Source of the DNA: Myxococcus fulvus | GTDB lineage: Bacteria; Myxococcota; Myxococcia; Myxococcales; Myxococcaceae | Reading direction: 5' to 3' | Length of the DNA: 64,000 bases | Assembly (NCBI RefSeq): GCF_900111765.1 | Contig: NZ_FOIB01000002.1 | Span: forward strand, 372,001-436,000 | Shown here: piece after piece, positions 54,599-64,000 of the stretch | Layout of the letters: every line of letters begins with the position of its first letter | Position numbering within the stretch: the first letter of the stretch is position 1 | Notes under the pieces: model-generated | What the model was told of the DNA's origin: nothing | The model's input: only the letters and a program-made list of their open reading frames with translations | Databases searched by the model: none | Program-made: the position numbers and the translations under genes

Positions 54599-55476
54599 GC
54601 CGCCATCCTCCGGGCCCGCGCGCGGAAGAACTGCGCGAGCGCCTTGCCGTGGTCGTCTCCGGCGCGCAGCTCCACGTGGTCCAGCTCCAGCTTCTTGAAG
54701 AGCTTGCGGCGCTCGTCGCGAGCGGCCTGCATGGCGCGCGCGTAGCGGCCCCGCACGCGCGGGTCGCTCGTGTCCACGACGAAGCGGTCTCCCGTCTCAG
54801 GGTCCTCCATCTCCACCAGCCCCAGGCGCGGGAAGGCCTCCTCCAGCGGGTCCTCCACCACCACGGGGACCAGGTCGTGCTTGCGCCCCACCAGCCGCAG
54901 CGGCTTCTCGTAGTCGCGCGCCTGGAAGTCGGAGACGAGGAAGGTGACGGCCTTCCGCTTCGCCACCTGCGTCAGATACGTCAGCCCCGCGGACAGGTCC
55001 GTGCCCTTGCCCGCGGGCTGGAACGTGAGGATGTCGCTCACCAACCGCAGCACGTGCGTGCGGCCCTTGCGCGGCGGCACCACCTTCTCCACCCGGTCCG
55101 AGAAGAGGATGAGCCCCACCCGGTCGTTGTTGGCAATGGCGCTGAAGGCGATCTGCGCGGCGACCTCGGCCGCGATTTCGGCCTTGGTGCGCTCCTTCGA
55201 GCCGAACTCCTTGGAGGCGGACACGTCGACCAGGAGCATCACCGTGAGCTCGCGCTCCTCGGTGAAGACCTTGACGTAGGCCTCGTTCATGCGCGCGGTG
55301 ACGTTCCAGTCGATGATGCGAATCTCGTCGCCGGGCTGGTACTGCCGCACCTCGGAGAAGGCCATGCCCCGGCCCTTGAAGACCGAGTGGTACTGGCCCG
55401 CGAGCATGTCGGAGACCACCTTGCGGGTGCGGATCTCCAGCTTGCGGATGCGGCGGATGAGGTCCTTGGGCAGCAC
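54595..55476 (-). CDS. DUF58-family protein
   Basis: This 293-residue protein starts at GTG 55476, 18 bases after the MoxR gene. GQYHSVFKGRGMAFSEVRQY and GDEIRIIDWNVTAR near 28-62 are diagnostic of DUF58. A VWA-like fold with DVSASK near 85 follows. The partner MoxR ATPase is directly upstream, as usual. Confidence 0.92.
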   Translation of the reverse strand: MLPKDLIRRIRKLEIRTRKVVSDMLAGQYHSVFKGRGMAFSEVRQYQPGDEIRIIDWNVTARMNEAYVKVFTEERELTVMLLVDVSASKEFGSKERTKAEIAAEVAAQIAFSAIANNDRVGLILFSDRVEKVVPPRKGRTHVLRLVSDILTFQPAGKGTDLSAGLTYLTQVAKRKAVTFLVSDFQARDYEKPLRLVGRKHDLVPVVVEDPLEEAFPRLGLVEMEDPETGDRFVVDTSDPRVRGRYARAMQAARDERRKLFKKLELDHVELRAGDDHGKALAQFFRARARRMAA

Positions 55477-55494
55477 GGGGCGCTCGGCGGGCGG

Positions 55495-56484
<990 letters not shown>

Positions 56485-56667
56485 GACGCCTCGGATGAGA
56501 CTGGCGGCGGGCAGCCTAGGGTTGACCGGGTATCGGGCTCAACACCGCAGAAGCCCGGGCATTCCAGTAAGTTGGGTCCCCTTGTCCCCGAGGACCGTGT
56601 CCATGGCCCCATTGTCCCCCAGTTCCCGTCCCACCTCGCGAATTTCCAGGGGCCCCGGGGGGCGGCC

Positions 56668-57576
56668 ATGAAGCGCTCGGCCTGGGCCCAGGCGCCCTCG
56701 GCGGGGCCCGTGGAGGCGGGGCTGCTGGCCCAGCTGGCCCCGGCGGTGACGGCCACGGTGCACTGGCTGCCCGGAGGGGGAGCATTGCGGGTGCTGGAGG
56801 GGGGCCAGGGCCCCACGGTGGTGCTCCTGCACGGGCGCGGCGGGGCGGCCTCCACGTGGTTCGCGTACCTGACGGCGCTCTCGAGGGGGCACCGGGTGCT
56901 CGCGGTGGACCTGCCCGGCTTCGGGATGTCCTCGCCGACCGAGGGGCCCGTCCGCTCGGCGGAGGAGGGAGTGGGGTTCTTCACCGGGCCCGTGGAGGCG
57001 CTGCTCGAACGGCTCGCGCCGGGGCCCGTGTCCGTGGTGGGTCACTCGCTGGGGGGACTGGTGGGGGTGGAGCTGGCGCTGCGCTCGCGCGTGCCGGTGG
57101 AGCGGCTGGTGCTGGTGGACGCGATGGGACTGGGGCCGGACATGGCGCGCAAGGCGCGGGCCTTCTTCCGCGCGGGGCCGGAGCGGCTGGCGCGCTCGTT
57201 GGGGCCGTGGGCCTGGGCGCGGATGATGCCGCCCGCGCCGACGCCGCTGGGGGAGCGACTGGGTGCGCTCGACTACGAGCTGATGTCGGCGCCGGGTGGG
57301 CACGACGAGGCGGCGCGGGCCTTCGACAGCCTGGTGCCGCTGATGGGGCCGGTGTTCCACCGTCGGGAGCGGCTCGCGGAAGTCACGGCGCCGGTGCTCC
57401 TGGTCTGGGGTGAGCGCGAGGACGTGCTGCCCCTGTCGCTCGCCGAGGAGGCTTCCCGGCGCTTTCCGAACGCGAGGCTGGTGCGCGTGGACGCGGGCCA
57501 CAGTCCGCATCAGGAGCGTCCCGAGCGCGTGCTCCCCGAGCTGAAGACGTTCCTCGCCGCGAGCGGAGCGCCGTAG
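56668..57576 (+). CDS. Alpha/beta-hydrolase-fold esterase
   Basis: This 302-residue protein starts at ATG 56668. HGRGG near residue 55, nucleophile elbow VVGHSLGGL near 126, Asp in WGEREDVLP near 253 and His in DAGHSPHQE near 280 form the catalytic set. A cap of helices lies at about 165-225. Typical of small-molecule esterases and lactonases; substrate not inferable. It is divergent from the Bat operon. Confidence 0.88.
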   Translation: MKRSAWAQAPSAGPVEAGLLAQLAPAVTATVHWLPGGGALRVLEGGQGPTVVLLHGRGGAASTWFAYLTALSRGHRVLAVDLPGFGMSSPTEGPVRSAEEGVGFFTGPVEALLERLAPGPVSVVGHSLGGLVGVELALRSRVPVERLVLVDAMGLGPDMARKARAFFRAGPERLARSLGPWAWARMMPPAPTPLGERLGALDYELMSAPGGHDEAARAFDSLVPLMGPVFHRRERLAEVTAPVLLVWGEREDVLPLSLAEEASRRFPNARLVRVDAGHSPHQERPERVLPELKTFLAASGAP

Positions 57577-57657
57577 CGAACCGCGCCCGCGTCAATGCCG
57601 CGGATGCCCGTGGACCTCCGAGGCACGGAATGGGCGACCTTCAGCGATGTGTGCGGC

Positions 57658-59061
57658 TCACGGGTCGAAGCGGATGATGCGCTCGATGCGGTACGTGCCG
57701 GCGACATCCAGGGCCTTCAAGAGCATCAGGTCCCCACGCTGTCCCAGGGACAGCGACTGACGCGCGGGCTGCGTGAGTCGAACCGTGTCTCCCGACTTCG
57801 CGCCCTTGCCGGACAGCGGCACCGCGAACAGCCCCGCGCCATCCACGGTCTCGACGGCGCCGAGGACCCGCAAATCTCCCAGCTCCTCAATCTTCCCGAC
57901 GTGCGCGAGCACGAGCTTCTTGCCCTTGGCTCGCACGGCCCGGTTGACGGCGATACCCACGTCGCCGGTGAAGGGCCTTCCATCCGCGCCGAACAGGCCG
58001 ATGCCCCGGAGCAGCAGATGCACCATGCCGGAGCTCTCGTTCTGGGGAATGGACTCGTAGCGCGAGACGTCCGCCGACTCGGCCCGGCCGCTCGCGAGCG
58101 CGTCCAATGCAGTGGCCAGCGCGACGAAGTTGAGTCGCACCAGGGGCTCGTCCGGGGGCAGTGAGGTCCACGCTCCCGTCTCGATGAGCACCGAGGGTGT
58201 CCCCCAGCGTGTCATGTTGTCGCCGAAGGCCCGCGACTCGAAGCTGTCGTCGTAGCGCCCCACCTGTCCGGGCGCGAGCGTCTCCACCGCGTCGCGAATC
58301 ACCCCGCACACCTTCTTCGCGAGCAGACGTCCGGGGTTGTCGCTCCGCTCCTTGTCGAACGCGGCCGCGAGCACGGAGATGGACGCGGGCCGCCCCGTGT
58401 CCCCCACCCCGTGACGCCAGCCCTGGTTGTGCAGGTTGAAGCCGATGAACGGCTGGAGCTCGTCACGCAGCTTCTTGAGCGTCCGGGCCTCGGGCGTCTG
58501 GAGCGCGAGCGCGTCGCGGTTGATGTCGATGCCCTGCGCGTTGCGGCGCTGGAAGCGCTCGGCGCCATCCGGGTTGAGCATGGGCACCGCGTGGAGCGTG
58601 AGCGTGGAGAGCAGCCTCGCCACCCAGGGCTCGTCACGGTGTGTCCTCAGGTACTCGAGCAGGTCCAACAGCGCGGTGGTCGCCGTGGGCTCGTCCCCGT
58701 GCATCTGGGACCAGAGCAGGACGTGACGCGAGCCCGTGCCCAGCGCGACATGGTGGAGCGCGCGCCCCTCCACCGAGTGCCCCACGACCTCGAGCCGGAA
58801 GAAGTCGGGTGAGCGCGCCTTCAAGTCCTTCAGGTGCCGCTCCACATCCGCGTGACGGACGAGCGGCGCCACCGGGAGCGACGCGAGATGGACCTGGGCC
58901 CACCGCTCCGCGAGCGCGTGGGGTTCGGGGACGGTGACGACCGGAGAGGTGGACATGGGCGAAGCCACGGACTGCACGGTTCGAGCGAGGGCCGGTGCGG
59001 GCACCAGCCCCCAACAACACACGACGACACGAAGGAGACGACTGCGTCCAACCTGGAACAT
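57658..59061 (-). CDS. M14-family zinc carboxypeptidase, secreted
   Basis: This 467-residue protein starts at ATG 59061. Signal peptide 1-27. Zinc ligands and catalytic residues are complete: HGDEPT near 120 (His and Glu), NPDGAERFQRRNAQGIDINRD near 162-182, LHNQ near 212 (His) and the base Glu in LIETGAW near 295. A C-terminal beta domain of about 150 residues follows, common in longer bacterial M14 enzymes. It probably trims peptides or peptidoglycan outside the cell. Confidence 0.92.
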   Translation of the reverse strand: MFQVGRSRLLRVVVCCWGLVPAPALARTVQSVASPMSTSPVVTVPEPHALAERWAQVHLASLPVAPLVRHADVERHLKDLKARSPDFFRLEVVGHSVEGRALHHVALGTGSRHVLLWSQMHGDEPTATTALLDLLEYLRTHRDEPWVARLLSTLTLHAVPMLNPDGAERFQRRNAQGIDINRDALALQTPEARTLKKLRDELQPFIGFNLHNQGWRHGVGDTGRPASISVLAAAFDKERSDNPGRLLAKKVCGVIRDAVETLAPGQVGRYDDSFESRAFGDNMTRWGTPSVLIETGAWTSLPPDEPLVRLNFVALATALDALASGRAESADVSRYESIPQNESSGMVHLLLRGIGLFGADGRPFTGDVGIAVNRAVRAKGKKLVLAHVGKIEELGDLRVLGAVETVDGAGLFAVPLSGKGAKSGDTVRLTQPARQSLSLGQRGDLMLLKALDVAGTYRIERIIRFDP

Positions 59062-59085
59062 GGCGCGCTCCGGGGACTGGAGACC

Positions 59086-59523
59086 TCAGGACTTCCGGGC
59101 AGGATGCAGCAACGTCTCGAGGAAGCGCAGGTACTTCGGGTCCTCCTGCTCGAAGATCTCCTTGTCCGCGCCCATGAAGGCCCGCGCCAGTTCGTCACCG
59201 GCGCGCCGCATGTCTCCGAGCTCGAACTCGCACTGTCCCAGCCGCAGGTGGATGAACGGATTGCCCAGGCCATCGGGCGCGTGGACGGCGTCCTTGAGCG
59301 CGGCGCGGGCTCGCGAGAACTCTCCCATCTGGAAGAGCATGTCGCCGATGGCCGTGCAGACCCACGTGGTCGCCTCGTACTCCATCCATGGCTCGGGGAT
59401 GAGCTGGAACGCGGTCTGGAAGGACCGCAGCGCCGCGGCGGGGTCGCCCTTCTCCGCGAGCGCGTCTCCCTCGGCGCAGAGCGCCTGGATGCGCTCGTGG
59501 ACGTCGTCCGGAATCTCGGGCAT
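59086..59523 (-). CDS. TPR protein
   Basis: This 145-residue protein starts at ATG 59523. Three to four TPR helices are visible (GDALAEKGDPAAALRSFQTA; MLFQMGEFSRARAALKDAV; GQCEFELGDMRRAGDELARA). No signal peptide. Probably a small adaptor. It lies 24 bases upstream of the carboxypeptidase, same strand. Confidence 0.75.
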   Translation of the reverse strand: MPEIPDDVHERIQALCAEGDALAEKGDPAAALRSFQTAFQLIPEPWMEYEATTWVCTAIGDMLFQMGEFSRARAALKDAVHAPDGLGNPFIHLRLGQCEFELGDMRRAGDELARAFMGADKEIFEQEDPKYLRFLETLLHPARKS

Positions 59524-59692
59524 GTGCACCTCACCACTGGTGGAGACCGTCGTGCACGGCTGCGTATACCACCCTTCCCGGTGTGCAGCGCGCTGCACAA
59601 ACCGTGGGCAGGCGGCCATCCCACCGCGTGTCCCCGCGCCTTGTACCGAGGAGAGCCCCGGTTGGGTACGACTCTTGGATAGACTCCGGCAC

Positions 59693-60700
59693 GTGCCGAA
59701 AGACCTGCTCGAACTCGATGCGACACCCGAGCGACTGCGCGCGCTCGCCGAGGCCCGCGTCATCCCTCCCGACGCCCTGGAGCGTGCACTCGCCCTCTCC
59801 ACGGCCTCACCGACGCCCGATGCGTGGCGGCGCTTCGTGTCCACCGTGCTGCTCGGCCTCGGGGCGCTGCTGGTGCTCTCCGGCGTCATCTACTTCTTCG
59901 CCTACAACTGGGCGCAGATGCACCGCTTCGCCAAGCTGGGGCTCATCGGCGTCTCCATCCTCGGCACCGCGCTGCTCTCGCGCAGGCTCGGTGACACGCT
60001 CGCGGGACAGTGCAGCCTCTTCGCCTCGTCGGTCCTCGTCGGCGCGATGCTCGCGGTCTACGGACAGGCGTACCAGACGGGCGCGGACGCGTTCGAGCTG
60101 TTCGTCGGCTGGGCCGCGCTCATCCTGCCCTGGGTGCTCGCGGCGCGCTTCGCGCCGCTGTGGCTGCTCTTCCTCGTGCTCGCGAACACTGGCATCGCCC
60201 TCTTCCAGGACCAGGTCCTCGGCGGGGGTGACGACGCGAAGGGATGGCTCGCCGTGGTGTTGGGGTTGCTCAATGGCCTGGCGTGGGCCACCCACGAGCA
60301 CTTCGCCAACCAGGGTGTCTCCTGGCTGCAGGGCCGCTGGCTGCCCCGCGTCCTCGCGGCGATGGCCGTGCTGCCCCTGCTCGCCGTCGGCACGGCGTTC
60401 ATCGTCATCCCCGACGAGGTGGGCCTCAGCGGGCTCGCCGCCCTGGTGCTGCTCGTGGGGACCTTCGCCGCGGAGTACGCGCTCCACCGGCACCTGCGCG
60501 GCGAGCTGTTCCTGCTCACCCTCGGCGCGCTCTCGGCGATGACGCTCGTGTCGACGGGCCTGGGCCGCGTGGTGTTCGAGAGCCTGCACGACGAGTTCGG
60601 CCTCTTCATCGTCGCCATCATCATCATCATCCAGGTGGCCATCGCCGTCAGCTGGCTGCGCGCCGAGGCCCGCGCCACGGGCGTCTCGGAGGAGTCCTGA
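59693..60700 (+). CDS. DUF2157 membrane protein
   Basis: This 335-residue protein starts at GTG 59693. A soluble N-terminal part (about 1-42) with APxRLRALAEARVIPPDALE-like helices precedes about ten transmembrane helices. The region FFAYNWAQMHRFAKLG near 65 is diagnostic of DUF2157. It is the first gene of a three-gene operon with DUF4401 and GDYXXLXY genes; the set is conserved in bacteria but unknown in function. Confidence 0.85.
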   Translation: MPKDLLELDATPERLRALAEARVIPPDALERALALSTASPTPDAWRRFVSTVLLGLGALLVLSGVIYFFAYNWAQMHRFAKLGLIGVSILGTALLSRRLGDTLAGQCSLFASSVLVGAMLAVYGQAYQTGADAFELFVGWAALILPWVLAARFAPLWLLFLVLANTGIALFQDQVLGGGDDAKGWLAVVLGLLNGLAWATHEHFANQGVSWLQGRWLPRVLAAMAVLPLLAVGTAFIVIPDEVGLSGLAALVLLVGTFAAEYALHRHLRGELFLLTLGALSAMTLVSTGLGRVVFESLHDEFGLFIVAIIIIIQVAIAVSWLRAEARATGVSEES

Positions 60701-60701
60701 C

Positions 60702-61799
60702 ATGTCCCTGCGCCCGTCCATCCAGCAGGTCCTCGAGGGTCTTCGACGCGAAGGCCAGGTCGACACGCTCGCCGAATCCCGCGCCCGCACCACGCTCGAG
60801 GTGCACCAGCGCATCAGCACCGCCTCGCCATGGTTCGTGAAGGCCTTCGCCGCCTTCGGAGCCTGGGTGTCCGCGGTCTTCCTGTTGAGCTTCTTCGTCT
60901 GTGTGGGGCTGTGGAGGGAAGAGGAGATCTTCACGGTGGTCGGCCTCGTGCTCGTCGTCGCCGCCACCGCGCTCAGGCGTTTTGTCCAGGGCGTCTTTCT
61001 CGAGCAGCTCACCCTCGCGGTGACACTCGCCGGAGTGGGCACGGTGGCGACCGGGCTCGCCCATTTCGCCTCGGATGACGCTGGTGTCGGGGCCGTGCTC
61101 GTCATCAGCCTGGCCCTGCTCTTCGTCTATCCGGACGCCACGATGCGCTTCCTCGCCACGCTCGGCGCGGGTGGGGCCGGGCTCTATCTGCTGCTGAGGT
61201 GGGTGCCGGGTCCGGGCATGGACCTGGGACTCCTCGCGTTCACGGGGCTGCTGCACTGGCTCTTCCTGCAGCAGGCGCGGTTGCGGACTGGCAGGTTCGG
61301 CACTCTCCTCGGCCCCGTCAGCTTCGCGCTCGCCTGCGGCCTGCCCGCGGCGATGCTCACGCGCCTCGCGTCCTTCGGCCGCGGGTCGATTGACGGGCAC
61401 GTGACGCTGCCGCTGCCCCTGCTCACGCTGGGCCTCACCGCCATCGCCCTCTACACCGCGTGGCACGTCATGAGGGAGCACGACCTGTCCCCCTCCGGCA
61501 CCCAGGGCGCGGCCGTCTTCGCGGCGCTCACGCTCGTCGCAGTCCTCACGGTCCACACGCCCGCGGTCATCTCGGCGGTGGGGCTCCTGACGCTCGGCTT
61601 CCATCGGCGCAGCAGCCTGATGGTGGGAATCGCCACCGCGTTCCTGCTCGCCTCGGGCGCCTGGTACTACTACGACCTCAGCGTCACCTTGCTCGCCAAG
61701 GCCATCGCGCTCGCGGGCAGCGGGCTCATCCTGCTCGGCCTCCGGCTCTTCCTCTCGCGCCGATTCCCCCAGACGCCGCCCCCCGTGGAGGCACGCTGA
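60702..61799 (+). CDS. DUF4401 membrane protein
   Basis: This 365-residue protein starts at ATG 60702, one base after the DUF2157 stop. It has about ten hydrophobic helices and the family opening VLEGLRREGQVDTLAE, followed by TTLEVHQRIS and PWFVKAFAAFGAWVSAVFLL. It overlaps the next start (TGATG). Role unknown. Confidence 0.82.
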   Translation: MSLRPSIQQVLEGLRREGQVDTLAESRARTTLEVHQRISTASPWFVKAFAAFGAWVSAVFLLSFFVCVGLWREEEIFTVVGLVLVVAATALRRFVQGVFLEQLTLAVTLAGVGTVATGLAHFASDDAGVGAVLVISLALLFVYPDATMRFLATLGAGGAGLYLLLRWVPGPGMDLGLLAFTGLLHWLFLQQARLRTGRFGTLLGPVSFALACGLPAAMLTRLASFGRGSIDGHVTLPLPLLTLGLTAIALYTAWHVMREHDLSPSGTQGAAVFAALTLVAVLTVHTPAVISAVGLLTLGFHRRSSLMVGIATAFLLASGAWYYYDLSVTLLAKAIALAGSGLILLGLRLFLSRRFPQTPPPVEAR

Positions 61800-62479
61800 T
61801 GCGCTCGCCCCTCTTCTTCGTCGGACTGCTGCTCGCGCTCGCCGTGCCACTGGGCCTCATCGTCCAGAAGGAGCACGTGCTCTCCACTGGCAAGGGCATC
61901 CTGCTGGAGCTCGCGCCTCGGGACCCGCGCTCGCTGATGCAGGGCGATTACATGGTGCTCGACTACGCGCTCACCCGGGACCTCGACGCCAGGCGCGAGA
62001 CGTTTCCCCAGGACGGAGTGCTCGTGCTGAAGCTCGACGGCGACGGCGTGGGGACCTTCGCGCGCATGGACTCGGCCGATGTTCCCCTGGCTCCCGATGA
62101 GCACAGGCTGAGATACCGCATCAGGAACGGCCGCTTCCGACTGGGGGCGGAGTCCTTCTTCTTCCAGGAGGGACACGCCAGGCGCTACGAGCGTGCGCGC
62201 TACGCGGAGCTGAAGACCGCCGACAACGGCAACAGCGTCCTCGCGGGCCTGCGCGACAAGGAGCGGAAGCCGCTGGGCGCCAACTCCGCTGACGACGTCG
62301 ACGAGACGACCATCATCGACACTCCCGACGAGGGCGATGTGAACTCCATCATCGATGCGCCCACGGATGTCGATGCGCCCACCACGGTCGATGCGCCCTC
62401 CATCGACAGCCCCAGCGCGGCGGACGCTTCTACCGACGTCGACACTCCCAACGAAAAGGCGCCCACCGTCATCGAGTAG
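61799..62479 (+). CDS. GDYXXLXY-family protein with acidic repeat tail
   Basis: This 226-residue protein starts at ATG 61799, overlapping the DUF4401 stop. A single transmembrane or signal segment lies at 1-20. The name motif GDYMVLDY is near residue 54. A GHARRYERARYAELKTADNG region near 128 completes the domain. From about 158 the tail has repeats such as DAPTDVDAPTTVDAPS, rich in Asp and Thr. The tail is not typical of the family. Confidence 0.82.
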   Translation: MRSPLFFVGLLLALAVPLGLIVQKEHVLSTGKGILLELAPRDPRSLMQGDYMVLDYALTRDLDARRETFPQDGVLVLKLDGDGVGTFARMDSADVPLAPDEHRLRYRIRNGRFRLGAESFFFQEGHARRYERARYAELKTADNGNSVLAGLRDKERKPLGANSADDVDETTIIDTPDEGDVNSIIDAPTDVDAPTTVDAPSIDSPSAADASTDVDTPNEKAPTVIE

Positions 62480-62780
62480 CCCTTGCGAGGATACCTCCCG
62501 ATGATGCGGCGCCTACTGTCATCGAGCAGCCCTCGCGGGCGACTCCTGACGGCGAGGTGCCTGCGCGTCATCCAGCCCCCTCGCAGCGGTGACTCCCGAT
62601 AGCGCGTATCCCACTGACATCCTGCCCCTCGCCGGGGGTGACACGGACGACGCAGCCCCCACCGGCCTCACGCTCCTCTCGCATCGAGGAGATTGAATCC
62701 GCCGACGCGGCTCCCTCCTCCAGCCCCCTCGCAGGGTCGGCGCCCGCTGCCCATCATCCAGCCCCCTCCCCCCTCGGCAT
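62466..62780. repeat. Degenerate tandem repeat with 49-50-bp period
   Basis: Cores related to GTCATCGAG then CCCTCGC recur at 62468, 62518, 62567 and 62616, and less clearly to about 62780. The first copy lies over the stop codon of the preceding gene. The period is not a multiple of three, so the repeat is not coding. It also fills most of the 379-base gap before the next gene. Confidence 0.5.
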
Positions 62781-62808
62781 TGACTCCCGGACGGGTTTCG
62801 CGCATCAT
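62780..62808 (+). promoter_or_regulatory. Sigma70-type promoter of the haem oxygenase operon
   Basis: TTGACT (62780-62785) and CATCAT (62803-62808) are separated by 17 bases. Match is 5/6 and 4/6. Start expected near 62815, just before the Fur box. Confidence 0.5.
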
Positions 62809-62820
62809 CTTGTTGATTTC

Positions 62821-62839
62821 GATAATCAAAATCAAAATC
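62821..62839 (+). promoter_or_regulatory. Fur box
   Basis: GATAATCAAAATCAAAATC matches the 19-base Fur consensus GATAATGATAATCATTATC at 15 of 19 positions. An overlapping inverted repeat TTGATT-N5-AATCAA spans 62813-62829. It lies just downstream of the -10, where Fur would block initiation. Confidence 0.6.
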
Positions 62840-62858
62840 ATCAAGAAGGAGACACGCG

Positions 62859-63113
62859 ATGCTCGGTCAGGGATGCGGCAAGAGGGTGCTCGCGCGGGGG
62901 CCATGCGCCGAGGTGACGCGTTGCACCTGCGGTCACATCCACCTGGCGATGGGGCCGGTGACGATTCGTGTCGAAGAGGAAGTGCTGCGCGCCATCGGCA
63001 TGACGCTGGCCGAGGCGGTGCACAACCTGGATGAGCCCGAGCGCCCGCACGCAGACGACGCGGAGAGCGCGCCCTCGATGCAGGCCCCGACGTTCGGCGG
63101 GTGGAAGCAGTGA
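62859..63113 (+). CDS. Small Cys-rich protein of the haem oxygenase operon
   Basis: This 84-residue protein starts at ATG 62859, with GAAGGAG seven bases upstream. A CTCGHIHLAMGPVTIRV core with Cys and His near residues 22-29 suggests metal or haem binding. The family resembles small CGHxHL-type proteins found near iron and haem genes, but I cannot name it. Its stop overlaps the haem oxygenase start by four bases. Confidence 0.7.
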   Translation: MLGQGCGKRVLARGPCAEVTRCTCGHIHLAMGPVTIRVEEEVLRAIGMTLAEAVHNLDEPERPHADDAESAPSMQAPTFGGWKQ

Positions 63114-63922
63114 GCGCCACCGGGACGTTGCGTCTGCCGCGCAACGAGCAGTCCGCACGCGTGCGTCGACTGAGCGAGAGCGAGGCGGAGGCCCTCCAAC
63201 CCGTGGCCCCCACCGCCGCGCCGCTGTCCGTGCTGCTCACGGAAGGCACGGCGCGAGCGCATGAGCAGGCCGAGCGCTCGGTATTCCTCCAGTCCCTCTT
63301 CGGCGGCTCCTGGGAAGGCGTCTACGGCCAGTACGTCCGCGCCCAGCACTACGTCAGCTACCTGCGCCAGCTCCACATGCTCTACGCCACGTACGAGAGC
63401 GTGCTGCCCCGCGCCGCGCGCACGGCGCTGACGCCCGTGCTGCTGATGCCGGAGCTGCGGCGCACGGACGCGCTGGAGGCGGACCTGGCGTACTTCTGCG
63501 GTGAGACGCGCACGGAGACCTTCGCGTGCGTGGAGACGCGGCTGCACGCCGAGCGCCTGCGCGAGGTCGCCGAGGACGCGCCGCACCTGCTCGTGGCGCA
63601 CGTCTATGCGCGGTGCGTGCTGGACCTGTTCACCGCGCCGGAGCGCTCACGCCTCGTCGCGAGCGCCTTCGAGCTCGAGGACTCCCGCGGCACGCTGTTC
63701 CACGGCTCCGCCACGCCCGACGAGCTGACGGCGCTGCGCGTGCGGCTGCACTCGCGCATCGACGGCCTGGAGCTGGAGGAGGACGAGGCGCGCGAAATCA
63801 TCCAGGAGGCGCGCATGGCCTTCCGGCTCCAGGCGCTCGTGTGCGACGAGCTGGCCCGGGGCGCGACGGGAATCTCCCCGCCGTCGGGCGGCTACCGGGG
63901 CGGGTTCAGCGCCTCCCAGTAG
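63110..63922 (+). CDS. Haem oxygenase
   Basis: The protein has 270 residues from GTG 63110, overlapping the small gene's stop (GTGA); GTG 63101 is an alternative. The N-terminal 35 residues are an extension. The proximal haem His is in LTEGTARAHEQAERS near residue 50, followed by YGQYVRAQHYVSYLRQLH near 77 and the helix with VAHVYARCVLDLF near 165. These follow the haem oxygenase pattern (TxxxHxxAE). It opens haem to biliverdin, CO and iron. The Fur box upstream fits iron acquisition from haem. Confidence 0.87.
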   Translation: MSATGTLRLPRNEQSARVRRLSESEAEALQPVAPTAAPLSVLLTEGTARAHEQAERSVFLQSLFGGSWEGVYGQYVRAQHYVSYLRQLHMLYATYESVLPRAARTALTPVLLMPELRRTDALEADLAYFCGETRTETFACVETRLHAERLREVAEDAPHLLVAHVYARCVLDLFTAPERSRLVASAFELEDSRGTLFHGSATPDELTALRVRLHSRIDGLELEEDEAREIIQEARMAFRLQALVCDELARGATGISPPSGGYRGGFSASQ

Positions 63923-64000
63923 TTGGGCAGTCCGCGCAGGTGGTTGCCGCCGTCCACGTCCAGGCTCTCGCCCGTCACCCAGACGGAGTCCTCGGAGCAC
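63892..64000 (-). CDS. Short-chain dehydrogenase/reductase, C-terminus only
   Basis: The last 35 residues are readable (CSEDSVWVTGESLDVDGG, then NHLRGLPNYWEALNPPR) before TAG at 63892-63894; the gene continues past the window. The VTGESLDVDGG stretch is the usual SDR C-terminal motif. It converges on and overlaps the haem oxygenase gene by 31 bases. Confidence 0.8.
   Translation of the reverse strand, partial: CSEDSVWVTGESLDVDGGNHLRGLPNYWEALNPPR

Overview
The window reads as a chromosomal segment of a high-GC myxobacterium, most likely Myxococcaceae. The strongest indicators are a CarD regulator with an acidic tail and four AT-hooks followed directly by CarG (a pair characterised in Myxococcus xanthus), a Ser/Thr kinase with a PEGA domain, many lipoproteins, and a secretin-less-looking type III export locus. 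Nearly all coding sequence has strongly G/C-biased third positions, so long open frames on the opposite strand are abundant and were discarded. No tRNA, rRNA, CRISPR array, insertion sequence or prophage was seen.

Layout. 1-11 kb: lipoprotein (cut by the left edge), App1-type phosphatase, Ser/Thr kinase, carD-carG, a GT39-type membrane glycosyltransferase with its partner, a duplicated Cys-rich lipoprotein and a HAD phosphatase. 11-16 kb: a divergent TetR / macrolide-type glycosyltransferase pair with a perfect palindromic operator, and an Nramp-like transporter without the canonical metal motifs. 16-21 kb: iron alcohol dehydrogenase, glutamine-synthetase-like enzyme and aldehyde dehydrogenase in one operon, with a class I amidotransferase divergent from it; this looks like gamma-glutamyl amine catabolism. 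21-36 kb: lipase, AI-2E-family membrane protein, rho, ligA, acylphosphatase, a ribonuclease E/G with a large S1 insertion and an RG-rich tail, a YihY-family protein and an HU/IHF protein.

35.4-44.4 kb holds a compact minus-strand type III secretion export apparatus, in transcription order: needle-like candidate, sctI, sctJ, a FliG-N-like candidate, sctQ, a FliO-like gene, sctR, S, T, U, V. Most genes from sctQ to sctV overlap by 4 bases. No ATPase, secretin or SctD is present in the window. The FliO-like gene and the possible FliG-like gene fit an early-branching, flagellum-like lineage. A hairpin covers the Shine-Dalgarno sequence of the first gene. A PilZ protein and a stand-alone receiver flank the locus.

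47.9-56.5 kb holds a full aerotolerance-type operon (MoxR, DUF58, a BatD-like membrane protein, BatA, B, C, D, E), nearly all with overlapping starts and stops. It is followed by an alpha/beta hydrolase, an M14 carboxypeptidase, a TPR protein and the DUF2157/DUF4401/GDYXXLXY trio. The right end carries a candidate Fur-controlled operon (small Cys-rich protein plus haem oxygenase), with a sigma70-like promoter and a 15/19 match to the Fur box, and the C-terminus of a short-chain dehydrogenase.

All functional calls rest on reading motifs and domain patterns by eye; no database search was run.
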